Assembly: GCA_940671915.1 (NCBI GenBank)
Contig: CALNVZ010003426.1
Coordinates: 39,489,490 to 39,553,489 of the forward strand
Source of the DNA: Paracentrotus lividus
Lineage: Eukaryota > Echinodermata > Echinoidea > Camarodonta > Echinidae
DNA: 64,000 nucleotides
Direction of reading: 5' to 3'
Below the pieces are notes generated by a model. That model ran no database searches. It was not told the origin of the DNA and saw only the letters and a list, made by a program, of their open reading frames with translations. Of this stretch, positions 22,866 to 33,086 are shown one piece after another (the stretch's first letter is position 1; the number at the start of each line of letters is the position of its first letter). The translations under genes and the position numbers were made by a program.

Positions 22866-23858
22866 AACCCCGGTACCACTAATGATTTCTGAGAAAGAAA
22901 CTGAACTTCCAATGCCCCCTTCATATCTATATTTCAGATAGATATGAGGAGTTCCATGTTCACGGTAAGTTCTTGGTAGTCTTGGTGTTTAAGACAGTAA
23001 TATCGGAAACCATACAGAAGGGCCTAAACTGAACAGTGTGTGTTACTTCCTGCTTAAATGGTTTTAATAGAGTGCTTGGATATCCTTTTTTTTGGGGGGG
23101 GGGGAGGGGTGTCCTAAGGCTTCCTGGAGCGTTTTAACAGAATTAACATACACTTAAATATCATCAAGTTGATGATGATCCTAATTGTCAGGCTTCTGTA
23201 TAAATGAAGATTGATTTTATTTGATTTAACAGGCTAATTTTGGATTTCATTATATCCTCAACGAACATGGAAGACAATGAAACTACACTCATACCCTTTT
23301 CTCACGTACTAAAATTTCCTTAGCCCCGTACTATAGGTAGTACTAAACTTGCCATTTAGCCCCACCTATAGTACGGGGTAAAGCTTATTCCACTTTCTGT
23401 TCCGACGATGTTTTGGCAAAGTAGGTTAACCCCACCTATAGTACGGGATTCTCTGGCCCTGTAAAAGATAGCAGGGTTAGCCGGGCAATTGCGGTGTTTA
23501 GAGTGAAAAGCCGGGATTACAAACTCTCGTCGGAACAGAAACCCGGCTAAGCCAACATCTGTGAACAGCCGTACTAGCGAGCACCATAGCCACAACACCG
23601 AGGCTAACGATAGTACGGGGTTACCGATTTCTGTGTGAGAACAGCGTGCATTTTCTTAGCCGGGGTTAGGTAGATATTTTGCCTCGTCGGAAAAGGAAAA
23701 TAAATAGTACTGGGTAAAGGAAAGTATGGGGTTAACGATAGTACGGGGTTAAGAAAAGGCCCGTGAGAAAAGGGTATCTGTCGCTCAGGATTGATTGCTT
23801 CATCTCTCGTACCCCTAATGATTTCTGAGAAGAGATTGAACTTGCATTGCCCTATGGT
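22866..23858 (+). repeat. Diverged direct repeat flanking a MITE
   Basis: A phrase running TACC(A/C)CTAATGATTTCTGAGAA...TGAACTT..ATTGCCC is present at about 22874-22920 and again at about 23812-23856, on either side of the inverted-repeat element at 23293-23775. This suggests an older local duplication. Confidence 0.5.
23293..23775. mobile_element. Inverted-repeat element with ACCCTTTTCTCACG ends
   Basis: A 483-bp element. The left end ACCCTTTTCTCACG is matched by its reverse complement CGTGAGAAAAGGGT at the right end. Subterminal copies of a CCCCGTACTAT / ATAGTACGGGG motif occur at least five times in both orientations (23324, 23371, 23440, 23610, 23741), and TCGTCGGAA-type phrases also recur. 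It is GC-richer than its flanks and non-coding. Subterminal motif clusters of this kind are typical transposase-binding arrays. Confidence 0.75.
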
Positions 23859-24617
23859 ATACCCCATGGTATAGCAGAACACATGATTCTTGAAATTGGA
23901 CTACATACGAAATCGAATCTGGCTACGCTTTTGTGATAAACTGAATTCTCGATCAAGCCTGATGCTGAGACTAACAAGATTTTGAACCTCACATGACATT
24001 TTCAATGTTCAGGATTTAAACTTTATCTTGCTTTATAGACTTGCCTGTTAATGTGGGATGATTGCATTGATGAACTCATGTTCGGTGGCTAATAACCTTT
24101 GGCGAGGGGGGGGGGCGCACACAAAATGTGGCCTAACGCTAGACTTTCCACACACTCAATGGGGGGGGGGGGTTTGCTCAACCCAAGGTCTTTCTACCCT
24201 TGTAATGAGTACTCCTTAGAGATTATTTCTTATAACAGAAGGGCACTATTTCATTTTATCGATATGAGCTAACGACTCTCTGCCTCTCAGAAGAGCTATG
24301 TTGTCAAAATATTGTCTGCAGACGATACATTCGAGTATAAAATGACCATGTGGTAGAGCGATTGGTCTATTTACAGGTTATAGAACCATGATGTTAAAAA
24401 CATACTCTCCCTAAAGATTTCTTTTCCTTTTCAGTGAATTACATATGTATGTACGTCAGCAATATATTGTTAACATAAAATGAAAATAGGACAAAATGGG
24501 GACAATCTTATTGATATGAAAAGCATCATTGTAAATCTCAGTTTTCAATGCAGTGGTCCTTATTAACTTGCGTGACTAGTATCACTCTTGTTGTTAGTAT
24601 CCATGGTAGCAGCAGCA

Positions 24618-24620
<3 letters not shown>
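23859..24620. other. Non-coding stretch with G runs
   Basis: No gene recognised. G10 at about 24107 and G12 at about 24161. Confidence 0.5.
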
Positions 24621-24624
<4 letters not shown>

Positions 24625-24654
<30 letters not shown>

Positions 24655-24960
24655 GGGGGGTTGGTTATTTAACACTTTCTACTATAAGTACTTTCACTTG
24701 GATTACAAATACCACAGATTCTCCTACTGCTAATTTTACTACGATTACGACGCGACCTTTTCCTACTATTACTAATTTTACTATGATTACGATGACTACT
24801 ACAGCAACTTCTTCTAGTACTATTACTACCTTTACTACGATTTCGATCTACTTATCCTACTGACACTACTTTTACTATGACAAACGACTACCCTGGTACT
24901 ACTTCTACTACAATTATGACTTCATGTACAATCACAACTTCTGTCGCTACTGCTGCAGTA
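24625..24960 (+). repeat. T30 run and degenerate TAC/ACT triplet tract
   Basis: A T29-30 homopolymer and G7 run (24625-24660) are followed by about 280 bases of ACT/ATT/ACG triplets. The tract encodes a Thr/Ser-rich chance ORF and is best explained as an old triplet microsatellite. Confidence 0.7.
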
Positions 24961-25479
24961 CCAATACTTCAATTCACCTGCACTTTTGAAGATATCTAAT
25001 CTGTGCCCTGTAACATAAAGAGCTATGATTAATTTCAATTTTGAAACAACCATTCACATTTAGTTCAAAATGAGACGTTTCAGCAAGAAGTCCATGCAAC
25101 AAGGAACCCATTGGTTATTACCGATTTGCAATTGATCGCAACTCTTTATATGTAACAGGGTCTGTTTTGAGTTATAACTACATGTTAGATGGTGTATATG
25201 ATATCCCTATCCTGCTCTGAGTAGGCACTAGGCCAACATATTAAAAAGTAGAAGATTATCCATCAAGCTAATCCATACATATTTCACAACCCAATACTAT
25301 TGCTTACCTGCCATCCGCGAGTTCACCTGCAAACCCATAGCACCAAATAATATCTTATCCAAAAAAACGGGAACAAGTATAATCCAACAATTTGGGTTAA
25401 TAATCCACAGATTTGGCTCAAAACATTCCTCAGAGCAAGAAACAACCTAAAAACCAGTTACATCCGACCAAAGATGCTT

Positions 25480-25745
25480 CACAAATGGTCAAAGCGATGT
25501 ATACAACGTTTCGGCTCCTAATGGTAATGCCTCTCTAAACGGAAGCCGTTTGATAGGCAAGGTGCAAAAGCCAGCTAGCGAAGTGACGCTGCCCGCAAGA
25601 GAGTGTTTTCTTTCTGTCCTTAGACGGAGAAAGACTACAACAAGGACAGCATCTCCCACCGAGATGGAGAGAACGAGAGCGGTAGACACAGAGGGGGAGA
25701 GATGGAGAAAGAGAGAGACCCCGAAAGAAAGTGTGAGGTTTCTTT
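25480..25745 (+). other. GC-rich, ORF-containing patch, possible 5' exon
   Basis: The patch is CpG-rich relative to its surroundings and is followed by a GA-rich leader-like stretch and a TGTGTGTG tract. The plus frame 25550-25747 and the minus frame 25489-25689 are both open and have no motif. It may be an untranslated first exon or a repeat, and I cannot decide. Confidence 0.2.
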
Positions 25746-27161
25746 GAACTGTGTGCGCTTCAGTGAGGAAGCTTTGTGTAAAGTGAATGTGGTTATGTGT
25801 GTGTGTTATATAGTGTGCGATATTGTATGGGTGAGCACTAGATAGGGGTATTCCATTATTAGTATGTGCTAGGATTTTTTCGGGGTGAGGGATAACGTGA
25901 TCCCTTCTTGATTGTTGTGTGACAGCTATTTTACACTCTCTTTGTAGACCCCTATGTGTATGGTTTGGTTTTGTTATTCACAATTTTCATTCAAATCTCT
26001 ATTGTTCTTATTTCATTTTCCATCAACAAAATTCCATCCTTTGAAATTCACTTATCCTGATCTTATTTTTCCTCTGGATTTTAACAGGAGTGGAAGTAGG
26101 GGTGATGACTTTCTGTTTACTGGTAAACCGAAACAGAAAATCTTTTAGGTTTTTTTTACTTTCCATGAAAATTAATGAAATTCACCATTGCAAAACACAA
26201 TTCATGTTTTTGCTGTGTACGGTTTCTATGGCCAAATACTTTTACCATTAGAATGACTAAGTAAAATAGAATTCACCGTTTTCCTAAATAGAAAAGCCAA
26301 TTTTTTTTAAACAAAAAATCATCCCCCCCCCCATGGAGGGGAGGGGGGGGGGGGTCCTCGATGCAAATGTCTATATATTTCTCTCTCTCACCTTCCCTTG
26401 TCACCACACATAACATTCAATTTCCCTCAATCAGCTACATAGATGTCACCCCCCCCCCCCCTTAACACGACAACCACCCCTGGACAAATACCGCAAAGAC
26501 AATTACCCCAAGGACAACTACACAAAGAACTAAGGCAGGTGTAAAGTTTAATAGAGGGTAGCTTTCCGAGGAAGGGGTAGTTGTCTGAGAAATGTCAAAT
26601 ATTTCAAGACAAGACCCAATCAAAAATACTCTGCAGTATACGGGTGCGGATCCCGATTTCTCATTTTGAAAATATCGTGCAGGCTCAATTGTCTAGGAAT
26701 AATAACGGCTCTATTATGCTTGGGCATGGGCCGGTACTTTTAATTGTGTGACGTAAGCCTGGGTCCTTTAATACTGGTATAAAATAGGAGTATTGAAACT
26801 CATTCTGTCTGGAAGTTAGGCAAATAGATTGCCTTCCTTGTGTGCCAGGAAATGCTTTCACAAGCCATGTTCCCACAAACTAACAAGGACATAAATTATT
26901 ACGCTTTGATTGCTCTTCGAAGACACCTTATACTGCCCCCAAGAGGATCCTGAATTTCCAAAAGATCCTGAAATGTTAAGATGTCTCCTACCAATGAAGG
27001 CAGAGACAAAAGCTAAACAGGAAATGTTTAAGGACACTATAGCGAAATCCTCTTGCTAAAGTTAAAAAAAAAGACTCATCAAATTAACTCTACAGAATAG
27101 ACACTAATAATTAAGGGTGCGACTGAGGCTTTTGCTAATTAATGGTATGAGGGAACACAAC
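25746..27161. other. Non-coding stretch
   Basis: No gene recognised. C9/G12 homopolymers lie at 26322-26355 and C12 at 26450. A TGACGTAA site (26748-26755) followed by TATAAAATAG (26778-26787) is a weak promoter-like arrangement. Confidence 0.45.
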
Positions 27162-27330
27162 ATATCGTCTGTTGGGAGCCATAAGGGTGTTATTGCATCC
27201 TATAGATGTTCCGTTGAGAGCCAGAAGGGCGCTATTACTGTACAAAGTCAATGGTAATAGCGCCCTTCTGGCTCCAAACGGAACATCCTTGATCTGCAAT
27301 AGCGCCCTTCTGGCTCCAAGCCGACGATAT
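27162..27330. mobile_element. 169-bp palindromic MITE, copy 1
   Basis: Almost the whole element is one palindrome: ATATCGTC... GACGATAT, with GAGCCAGAAGGGCGCTATTA facing TAATAGCGCCCTTCTGGCTC near the centre. The same arm motif repeats twice on the right. A second 169-bp copy, about 97 percent identical by eye, lies at 39483-39651. It has no true coding content; ORFs on both strands arise from the symmetry. A TA target duplication is possible, but the ends are self-complementary, which leaves this ambiguous. Confidence 0.85.
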
Positions 27331-27877
27331 AATAAAATCCACATCACAATCATTCTCCCAATAAGAAAATATCTGATAGTTTTTGTAAGTTGATAATGTG
27401 GAACAACTCTGACAATATCTTAATGAATATCAATTATATAAATGTCTCTCAGAATACCTAAGGTTTGAGTGTATTGAAGATCTAAGAACTAGACATGGTT
27501 TTCTAACATATTCATGCACATAATGTGGCTTACACAGTATTTCTAAAATGGCATCTGTTTTCAACTTGATAACTTTAAAGTTCAAGATATATAACGATAC
27601 ATGCAGGTTAAAAGAGAAGTGTCTTCTGAAACTAAAAACAAAGGATAAATATCTTAAAAGAAGCTCTAAATATTACTATCTTTTGCACAGCTAGTACAAC
27701 TGGAGTACTTTTAAAAAATTATAACGATATCCGCTGTAACATGTGCTGGAAAAAGGATATTGGTGGTTAATATGCACTTTTCCAGGAATTAGGGATAAGT
27801 AACATTGCATGTTTTAGAATTTTAAATAATAAATTATAAAACATAAAAACAAAATGATTAAATGACAGGTAAAACAA
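27331..27877. other. Non-coding stretch
   Basis: AT-rich; nothing recognised. Confidence 0.4.
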
Positions 27878-28062
27878 AAAAATAAGAAAAGGAAGGAAGG
27901 AAGAGAGGAAATGAGAAAGGGAAGGTAAAAAGTGGGAGAAGGGACGAAGGGGGGGGGGGAGAAGGGAGTGAGAGAAAAGGGAGAGGGGAGAGAGTGAGTG
28001 AGGGAGGGAAAGGGATGAATGAAGGCAGGAAGGGAAGGAGGAGGAGGAGGGGAGAAACAGAT
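27878..28062 (+). repeat. Polypurine tract (GGAA/GGGA-rich)
   Basis: About 185 bases that are nearly all A and G, including (GGAA)n, G10 and GGAGGAGG segments. Such tracts can form triplex DNA. The Ser/Pro/Leu-rich ORFs on the minus strand are artefacts of it. Confidence 0.85.
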
Positions 28063-28242
28063 AGTTAGACTGACAGACCAAGGAGCTGTGTTTGAAGCTG
28101 GCTCCTTGGACAGACATACCGACAGAAAAACAGACATACATGATGCAATAAAGACAGGGTGACAGAAAAAGGGGGAGGGGGACAAACGGACTAATAAGAT
28201 GTAAAAAAGGGTCAGGGAGGACCTAAAACAGAACGAGTATTC

Positions 28243-28641
28243 TCAAAATGAGAGGGGCTGGGTTTTGGGATAGAAACACCCTCCCCCATGTGTTGGAATG
28301 CCAGGCAAATGTTTGACTCTTGGGTTCAACGACCGCTCGGTCATCCACCCCTTAGAGTTTGGCATGTGTATAGGTGTAGTCTTCATCTCAGACCTTATCA
28401 ATTCCCTGACACTGGAAGATGTTTTACAGACCATACCTTGGTCAATTGTAGAAGTCCTAAGACTGCAGATCACAAGATACTTGAAAAGATTGTGTCCGTG
28501 TACCTTTGCTAATATCCTTAAGAAGATTTGGCAAACTTGACCCCGGTGAACTACATAGCCACCAGTTGCCCCGTAAGCCAATATTTTGGCAAACAGATAT
28601 TCCAGCCATTTTGGACTACATGTAGTTGAGGATACTCGCAA
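28243..28641 (-). other. Open region on both strands, unrecognised
   Basis: A 132-codon minus frame and an 80-codon plus frame (28298-28540) overlap in a stretch that is less AT-rich than its flanks. I recognise no motif, splice structure or family. It could be a fossil coding fragment or a chance ORF. Confidence 0.15.
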
Positions 28642-28699
28642 GTGGGTAATGTTGCAATTTTTGTGAAGTTTTCTTTACTTTCTAAATAACTGCCTTATA

Positions 28700-31600
28700 C
28701 TATATTGAACCAGTCATGCGAAAGTTTATGTGACGGAAAACTCGCAAAATTTGAGAAAATAAAACCAAGAAAATAACCACCTTTACAGTGAGTACTCTTC
28801 GCTTAGCCAAACAATCATATTACTGTGATTTATTCCAGAAAGTAAGAAGAGATATAAGGAAAACCTGGTCCCATATTAATGATTTAGTTAGGTATTGGGG
28901 TGTGGGGGTGTATTAGAAATCATTTTCTTTTAATCTGAAAGTGTTCTTTCGATACTTTATTAGTGTTCAGTAGTCAGAAGCTGTAGATGTTCAATTCGAT
29001 TATTTTAAGTTTTTCCGTTGAATTAGCCTTGTATTAAATGCAGGACAAGGGATATTCCTTAGTTCAGATCTTACTCATCGATTGGTTTTGTAAGTCTTCC
29101 ATTACAGAGAATATTCCTGCTTATTTCTATTATTTTTTTTACTGTCCAAACTTTCTATATCTAGAAATTGTAAAACTTTTGTACATCGCTTAATGTTCTT
29201 TATTTAAGTCTTTAGTGGTTCTTAGTACGTTAGAGTTGGGTCCGCCTCTGGTTCTTAATGTATGTATCCAGTTTCGTAAGAGCCCGCTTGTAAATATTTT
29301 TTAAATAAAATATGTCACATGAGTGTTCATGGTTATGGATCGAAGGTGTGGCTAGAGTAGTAATTACCTGTTATATAAGAGATGATCAATTTAAAAAATT
29401 ATTATTGATTACAGCCGCAAATAGCTCTTTTTGCCGTAATTTTACCAGATTATTGGAAATAGTTTATTATATAGCGTGTATTATGATGTTGTTTTAATAA
29501 GATATATTAATTCGCAGTGCCGCAATGCAGGTTGTTTGGTTTTGCTTTTTTTTGTTCTTTGTTTTTCCGGAAACATTTTTGCTAACATTAGCATGGGTGT
29601 GTTTTTTTATTTTTGCTAAGTTTTCTTCTTATTTTAATGGTTCTTTTGATATAAAATGAATTTGGTGTGCTTTTGTTTGGATATGGTTCCAGTGGTAGAC
29701 GCGTGTCAAAAGGCTTTTGACACATTGTCATTCTCTTATTTCTGGTAAGAAAACTTTGATTTACAGTTATTGGTGTGTCGTGGTGGTTGCTTTGGGATTG
29801 AGGAGCCTGTTGTCATGGTTTCAGAATTGTGGATTTCTTGGATATGATATATTCATGTTACCCAATTGATTGTTTTTTGTTAGTTGAGGGTATTTAAGTC
29901 TGGCAAGTCATTCTTTTTGATTTCACTATTCTATGGTGTCGCTTTTTCGGGTCATTTTAAAGTGCTGCACGTCTTTTATGTGCTTGAGTTTATAGTATTT
30001 ATATTGATGTTATTTATTAGATTTTTGCAGTCAAGTTGATATTTGTTATATTCACGTTTTGCAGCATGACCTAGTTTATTGCTATTTGATCGTATAGCAT
30101 TGTGTTTTCATTGATGGCAACTGCAAATCATACGTAAATTCAATTAAGTTATCTTACATGTGTTCTTGTGTTGTATGTTGTTATTGAGTTATGTGGCATG
30201 AATAGCATAATATGTTCATTTCTTCTGCCTCTATTGTGGTATATTAATTTTTATTCTAAATGGTGTCGTGGCTTTTCTCCAAGGTGTTGGATTGGATTAC
30301 TTGTCTTTAATATTTTTAGTGTATAGTTGAGCAGTTATGTATTTCTCTTTAGTTGTTATGTTGTGTGGACTGTACTCATTGATCCTGGAATATCGCTATG
30401 TTTTTACACATGTGTGTTGCACTTAGTAAGTTGTGCTTGTTCGATAGATTGGTTTATTATTTATGATTAGCGTTATGGTTTTTTTTATTTTCCGTCATTA
30501 TAGGTTGTTTGTCTTAATTACTTTGGTATGATGTGTTAGGTTTGTTATAGCATTGGTATTTGTGTCATGCGCCCATTTACTCTTGTATAGTTATGTAATG
30601 TTTGCATTGTGGGTATACCTTCTAGTAAAGTCATCTATGCTGATTAAATTAAAAATTCGTTGTCATAATATTGCAATAGTACTTTTCGAGTGTCTTATAA
30701 GCGAAATTAACTTCAGGTCTCCAAGCAAACCTTTATTCTCTTAGCACTGAAGTTGCTATCCTTTTGATTGAACTCAATCATTCAATTATGGTTTGATTTT
30801 TGATGTTTAAAACTTTCAGTTTGGGTTCGCTCATTTATTAACCTCTTATTGAAAAGATACTGTTTGCCTCTCAATTCGCAGATATCTTTAAGTTATTATT
30901 GATACTTCTGAGCAATAGTAATATCTCAGTTACACCGCTCGCTCTATGTTTAAAACTCATGTCTTCCTTTAAGGTTACTCCTTTTCGATTTTTGTATAAA
31001 ATGTAGATGGATAAGGCTATACATGCTATCACTGATTATTAGACAGTTGTTTCTAGTTACTCTATTGTTTATAGAAATCTCTTTGTATTGCCATTATGTT
31101 TTGTTGGTTTATTTTTTATCCTTATTTCGTTAGGGTTCGATTATAAATGTTGTAATTTCAATAAATGCATTTTGACTTTCATGTTCCTCTGTGGTATGCT
31201 GCTTGTGTGATTGCATTTGTGTTTTTGGGATGTGTTGATTGTGTGTAGTGTGTTACCAGACAATTGTATATGGATTTCGTTCATAGGTTATTTTTTTAGA
31301 TCTGTTATTATTGTATTCTTGTAGCATGTTTATATGAATTTACGTTATATATTTGGGTGTGGGTTCTGCGAGATGTGGTCCTTTATTTCTATTTTTTTGT
31401 AGTTTTGGGCTCTGTTAAAAAGGTGGAGTTTGTGATGCATTTCTTCTCATAATATGGATTTTGTTTATTGATCTTCCTGGTATAAACTATACGAAGGTCT
31501 ATATAATGGCTGAATTTGTGTCTTTAAGATCTTTAATGCTCTCATATAGGGGCGTATCAAAATTTACTGTTTAAAATTGTTTAATTATTTATCATTGTCT

Positions 31601-32786
31601 GTAATTAACATTAATTAGAGCGGAGTCAGGGTGGAGGAGGAGCCGCGCAGGTAGGTAGCGCGCAGACAAACTATGTGTTACATGTGCTGTAACAGAGTAT
31701 TCTAATATCATTTTCAGTATATGGATTGTTTTTTTATTAAATTGATTAATGCTTTCACCCTTCTGTATTACATTTAAATTGCATACATCGTTGATTTATC
31801 TTGTTTATGATCTTCCATGAATAATTGATTATACTGTGTTAACATAGTGTTGACATCACTTTTGTGACTTGTTACTATATGTTATATTGAAATTGCTCTA
31901 ACAGCTAAAGGGCTCTTATGGTACATATGTTAATAATGTTTACCAAGATATAATGGTAACAATTTCCGCATGTCTGGTACGACTGTTTTGCTAATTTCTT
32001 CGTTAATCTGTTCTTTGTTTGTACTTCTTCTATCTTATATAGATTGATTATGCTTCTTAATTACATTGTTTATTGTACTTGAAACATGTCGAGTACAATA
32101 CTTATGGTATCCGGCATATACAAGTGGTACATTTTTCTTTTATAAAATGAATTTTTGAAGTCAATCTTTTCCAGGTGAGCAAGAATGTGCGGTATACTCT
32201 TCTCAGGTTATAGTAATTAATGTTATGCATGTTGGAATATGCGTTCTAGTGTGTAACGATTTTCATAATCTGCTAGTATAATAAATGTTTTGTAGGGTAA
32301 TGTCAATATTTTTTTGAATTGTTTGTCGCAAAGTCCATCTTTTTTTTTCCGGAAGTGATTTTTCAGGCTTTAAAGATTTCATAATCGTTCGAAGGTGTGT
32401 CGTGTCGCCACGCTATGTTTTAATTTAAGCACTTTCGTATTATCTCGCGGTCGATTGACTTCATTGCTTTGCCAGAAAATGTTATACTTTTGTGTGTGGG
32501 TTAATTATATTAGTTGTTTATAATATGACATGCCACTTTCATGACACATGCGCTGTTATCGTTGTTTGGATGTAGGTAAGGAATTGGTGGAGTGTGTCGA
32601 CGACAACATAGGGCTCTCGAACTTTAATAACGCTTAATGGCCTGTTATTGTTTAAGTGGGCTGCCTCCTCTCACAATGCCTAGCTTTCTTGGGTTCTAAA
32701 TACCCTACTTCATTGTGTTTTTGTCAAGAATATCTCTGTTATATATGTATTTTAACTGTAATCAATGTATGATATGTTTGGTTTTG
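28700..32786 (+). other. Long T/G-skewed, ORF-poor block ending in a poly(A) signal
   Basis: For about 4 kb the plus strand is markedly T- and G-rich (TTTTGTT, TGTGTTG phrases) compared with the rest of the window. It has no ORF above about 63 codons. A small CpG- and G-rich island lies at 31618-31672 (GGAGGAGGAGCCGCGCAGG). The skew stops at AATAAA (32787) and an (ATTC)n tail. This is the shape of a retrotransposed or transcribed unit (LINE 3' region or long non-coding RNA), but no reverse transcriptase is visible. Confidence 0.35.
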
Positions 32787-32841
32787 AATAAATTCATTCA
32801 TTCATTCATTCATTCATTCATTCATTCATTCATTCATTCAA
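32787..32841 (+). repeat. AATAAA signal and (ATTC)n microsatellite
   Basis: AATAAA at 32787-32792 runs straight into about twelve TTCA units. CR1/L2-like LINEs often end in short tandem tails of this kind, so it may be a retroelement 3' end. Confidence 0.75.
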
Positions 32842-32900
32842 GAATAAACTCGTAACTCGTAAGTACTACAAAGAATTCCTTGAATATCTTGCATGTTATC

Positions 32901-32940
32901 CAGTGGCGGATCCAGGATTTGGAGATTGAGGATGTGCATA
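32901..32940 (+). repeat. hAT-like terminus fragment
   Basis: CAGTGGCGGATCCAGGATTT beginning at about 32901 resembles the CAGTGGCGGATC ends of hAT elements. The resemblance is from memory of the motif only. The fragment is interrupted by the next element. Confidence 0.35.
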
Positions 32941-32946
32941 CGGCAA

Positions 32947-33080
32947 CAGGCGCGGATCCAAGAAAATCGAATTGAATGCATTTCGGGGGCCCAATTGTCC
33001 GGGGACAAAGAGCCGCTTTTGTTCCCAGACAATTGGGCCCCCGAAATGCATTCAATTCGATTTTCTTCGATCCGCGCCTG
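32947..33080. mobile_element. 134-bp foldback MITE with CGGCAA target duplication
   Basis: A nearly perfect hairpin. Arms of about 62 bases starting CAGGCGCGGATCC are inverted at the right end, with a 5-base loop around 33011-33015. CGGCAA flanks it exactly on both sides (32941-32946, 33081-33086). CAG...CTG ends plus a 6-bp duplication match the element at 4908-5178. Chance ORFs on both strands follow from the symmetry. Confidence 0.85.
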
Positions 33081-33086
33081 CGGCAA

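Noticed and set aside
24588-24863. Thr/Ser-rich mucin-like ORF
   Set aside because: It follows a T30 run and a degenerate triplet tract, which account for the composition.
27135-27393. ORFs on both strands with matching RRALL repeats
   Set aside because: They fall inside the palindromic 169-bp element, and the same ORFs recur in its second copy purely through sequence symmetry.
27767-28185. Ser/Pro/Leu-rich ORFs of over 120 codons on the minus strand
   Set aside because: They are the complement of a polypurine tract and are low complexity.
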